This document shows positions 62,407 through 64,000 of a stretch of DNA of 64,000 nt, piece after piece. The position numbers and the translations under genes were made by a program. Position 1 is the first letter of the stretch, and every line of letters begins with the position of its first letter. This DNA is from Lachnospiraceae bacterium UBA3821 (GTDB taxonomy: Bacteria; Bacillota; Clostridia; Lachnospirales; Lachnospiraceae): positions 15,141 through 79,140 of the forward strand of contig DFDT01000147.1 in NCBI GenBank assembly GCA_002368865.1. The letters run 5' to 3'. A model generated the notes under the pieces. That model worked only from the letters and a program-made list of their open reading frames with translations. It was not told where the DNA came from and ran no database searches.

Positions 62407-63240
62407 TCAGGGATTTTCAGAATCTTTCGCCCCTTCCAAACGTGCTTTCCACGTCATATAGGCTTCCGTCGCGGCAGCCCAGGAATACGAAGACATATAT
62501 TCTCCATGGTATGCATCCAGTGTATCGACTTTTCCGTCAAAAAAATTGTAGGCATCGCAGGATATCATCTCCGGCAAGATCCGCATCGCACCCATTTTTA
62601 ATTCAAAAATAGAATCTATCCCGTATTCCCCCAAAGTACTCCGCAGGCTTCTGATGATCACATCAAGCTGCTTCTGCATGGGACGATCATAGACACGGTC
62701 TTCCCACAGAATACTGAACGCCTCTTTGCGAGTTACACTGTTGCCCCTCTTGTCCACCAGATAAGCCAGCAGCTCCTTACTTTTTGAATACTTAAACCCC
62801 ACGCAATTATGATCCACAAATATATCAAATCCACCAAAGGTTTGTACAAAGATCGCATGCTCATTTGTATCTGTATCACTGTGTTTATGAGAAGCCACAT
62901 ACGCAATCTCTGCCGAGAGCATATCCTCCGTGACAGGCTTCATGAGATAACCTGATGCATGGACCGAAAATGCTTCCAAAGCATACTGTGCATAGCCGGT
63001 CAAAAATATGATGGCTATTTGGGGCTGTCTTTTCTGCAATTCCCTGGCAAGCTCGATACCGCTTATGTCCGGCATGTCGATATCAAGTAATGCCACGTCT
63101 GCGGTATTTTCATCAAGCCAAGCCAACGCATCCCTGGAATGCGTGAAATATACCGCCTCATCAACCTGTGGAAATTTGCGGCATAAAGCAGCAGTATACT
63201 CCGCAATCTTTCTTTCATCGTCCACACATAGCACTCTCAT
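62407..63240 (-). CDS. Response regulator with SARP-like winged-helix DNA-binding domain
   Basis: The 277-aa protein has a receiver domain (acidic Asp7/Asp8, phospho-acceptor Asp53 in LLDIDMPD, Thr81, Lys101) and a C-terminal OmpR-type winged helix of the SARP kind at about 131-225 (FGGFDIFVD, KELLAYLVDKRG, LWED, DVIIRSLRSTL). The BTAD part is reduced to a short tail. SARP activators bind direct repeats with an 11-bp period located 8 bp upstream of the -10 element, which is exactly the class I promoter arrangement found four times here, including before this gene (63290-63320). It is therefore the likely class I activator and autoregulated. Its partner kinase is probably the LytS-like protein at 8983-10293. 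Confidence 0.88.
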   Translation of the reverse strand: MRVLCVDDERKIAEYTAALCRKFPQVDEAVYFTHSRDALAWLDENTADVALLDIDMPDISGIELARELQKRQPQIAIIFLTGYAQYALEAFSVHASGYLMKPVTEDMLSAEIAYVASHKHSDTDTNEHAIFVQTFGGFDIFVDHNCVGFKYSKSKELLAYLVDKRGNSVTRKEAFSILWEDRVYDRPMQKQLDVIIRSLRSTLGEYGIDSIFELKMGAMRILPEMISCDAYNFFDGKVDTLDAYHGEYMSSYSWAAATEAYMTWKARLEGAKDSENP

Positions 63241-63289
63241 GATGTCAATCTCCTACCCGGAATCTATTTTCGCACACTACCTGTTTTTT

Positions 63290-63320
63290 ATTCTAATATC
63301 ATTTGTCCAATAAATGTCCA
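63290..63320 (-). promoter_or_regulatory. Class I promoter: TGGACA direct repeat, 8 bp, TAGAAT
   Basis: On the minus strand TGGACA at 63315-63320 and 63304-63309, 11 bp apart, then 8 bases to TAGAAT (63290-63295). It precedes the response regulator gene, implying autoregulation. Confidence 0.8.
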
Positions 63321-63378
63321 GTATGATTTTATCTTTCGGCAAACCAAAAGCCTTTTTGAACGATTAACTCTTTTCATT

Positions 63379-63882
63379 TTAGATAGTTCTCCCTAGTATG
63401 TCAAAAACGAGCTTCCCGTATCCCCTGAGCGTCCCATACTGCGTCATGACTGCCGCATAGTCCTGCGGATAGGCAACAGCTTTTATGATGTCCACGCTAT
63501 ATTCCGTCCCCTTATAGATAAAGAGCTGCCTGCCCCTGTGGGTGAAATATTCCTCAAATCTGGTGTACAGCGCTCCGTAGTGCTTCGGCGGCAGTCCCAC
63601 CGGAAGCCCAACCTGCAGTGCGGTGTCCGGCGTAAGTATGCTCCGCTTCGCCTCCATTGCGATAGCAAACAGTGTCAGGATAAAGAACCTGTCATCTGCC
63701 GTCTTGTCCTTCATGTAAAGGATGCGCTGTTTACTCAGGATATAATATTTCCCGTTGTAAAACAGATAGTCCCCCATGACGGGCTTGCAGTCGCTCTCCA
63801 CATAACCGGATGTGAATACCTCATGCTCTGTCTTCATGTTCCTGTTCCCATGGTCGATGGGTACGATCATTCTCTGGCTCAT
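63379..63882 (-). pseudogene. parM: N-terminal half of a ParM/StbA-like actin ATPase, truncated
   Basis: The 167 residues match the start of clostridial ParM-family proteins: PIDHGNRNMKT phosphate loop, NGKYYILSKQR, DRFFILTLFAIA, VGLPPKHYGAL and YPQDYAAV segments. ParM proteins are filament-forming ATPases that partition plasmids or integrated elements and are normally about 300-350 aa. This frame stops right after FDILGRTI, where the second phosphate motif (DIGG-R-T) is expected; it is mutated and the C-terminal half is absent. GGAGGAG lies upstream of the ATG. It marks a decayed mobile-element boundary or a past deletion. Confidence 0.8.
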
Positions 63883-63928
63883 AAATTTTCTCCTCCTTCG
63901 TAGAGTTGATTTTGGTTTTTAAGTTCCT

Positions 63929-63956
63929 ATTATGTACATACGCATTTAATAAGCAA
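63929..63956 (-). promoter_or_regulatory. Promoter of the parM fragment with palindrome over the -10
   Basis: On the minus strand TTGCTT (63951-63956), 16 bases, CATAAT (63929-63934). A perfect 10-bp palindrome TATGTACATA (63931-63940) overlaps the -10 box, as expected for a repressor site. Confidence 0.45.
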
Positions 63957-64000
63957 AAACCAAAGCTAATACATAAAAAAACCGAAGTAGCACCACATTG

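Overview
The window looks like chromosomal or integrated accessory DNA of a clostridial Firmicute, most likely Lachnospiraceae. The evidence is roughly half GC content, strong GGAGG ribosome sites, a clostridial VirD4-type coupling ATPase, a LytS-like kinase with a SARP-type response regulator, SpoIIE/RsbW-like partners and a ParM fragment typical of clostridial mobile elements. Almost everything is on the minus strand; only one small membrane metalloprotease gene is on the plus strand. I saw no rRNA, tRNA, CRISPR array or insertion sequence.

Layout, read right to left in the direction of transcription. (1) 63.9-60.4 kb: truncated parM, then a response regulator with a SARP-like DNA-binding domain, a PAS/HD-GYP protein and a degenerate histidine-kinase-like ATPase. 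(2) 59.6-56.8 kb: a coiled-coil protein and a BMP-family lipoprotein. (3) 56.7-15.5 kb: about 40 kb of giant, modular, paralogous proteins (1746, 1499, 4054, 1148, 788, 1230, 704 and 863 aa) without signal peptides or membrane segments. One has a papain-like cysteine protease domain and one, with a truncated second copy, a PI3/4-kinase-like domain. A decaying mosaic of paralogue fragments lies at 48.2-51.4 kb, and a CDF transporter gene sits among the large genes. (4) 15.4-14.1 kb: a DUF4143-type ATPase behind three 33-bp-phased repeats. (5) 14.0-7.0 kb: a sensory operon of two lipoproteins, a LytS-like kinase, an RsbW-like ATPase and a SpoIIE-like phosphatase, closed by a hairpin terminator. 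(6) 6.8-1 kb: an ECF sigma factor followed by a small protein, a secreted beta-repeat protein, VirD4, a surface protein and a VirB6-like channel protein that runs off the window.

Two promoter classes connect these blocks. Class I is a direct repeat TGGACA-N5-TGGACA placed exactly 8 bp upstream of a TANNAT -10 box. It occurs four times: before the sigma gene, the sensory operon, the coiled-coil/BMP operon and the response regulator gene. This is the geometry known for SARP/OmpR-type activators, so the response regulator is the likely activator. Class II is GCAACC-N15-GGGTATT, four strong and two weaker copies with identical 28-bp span. It lies before the giant genes starting at 24881, 30839, 43184, 48078 and 56664, and at the 5' end of the ECF sigma gene; the ECF factor is the likely reader.

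My inference is a two-tier cascade: membrane kinase to SARP-type regulator to ECF sigma to giant proteins. The sigma factor is co-transcribed with a type IV secretion coupling protein. This resembles the logic of HrpL-controlled effector regulons and suggests that the giant proteins are secreted effectors of a type IV system whose remaining genes lie left of the window. The promoter motifs and paralogies are read directly from the sequence; secretion and targets are hypotheses.
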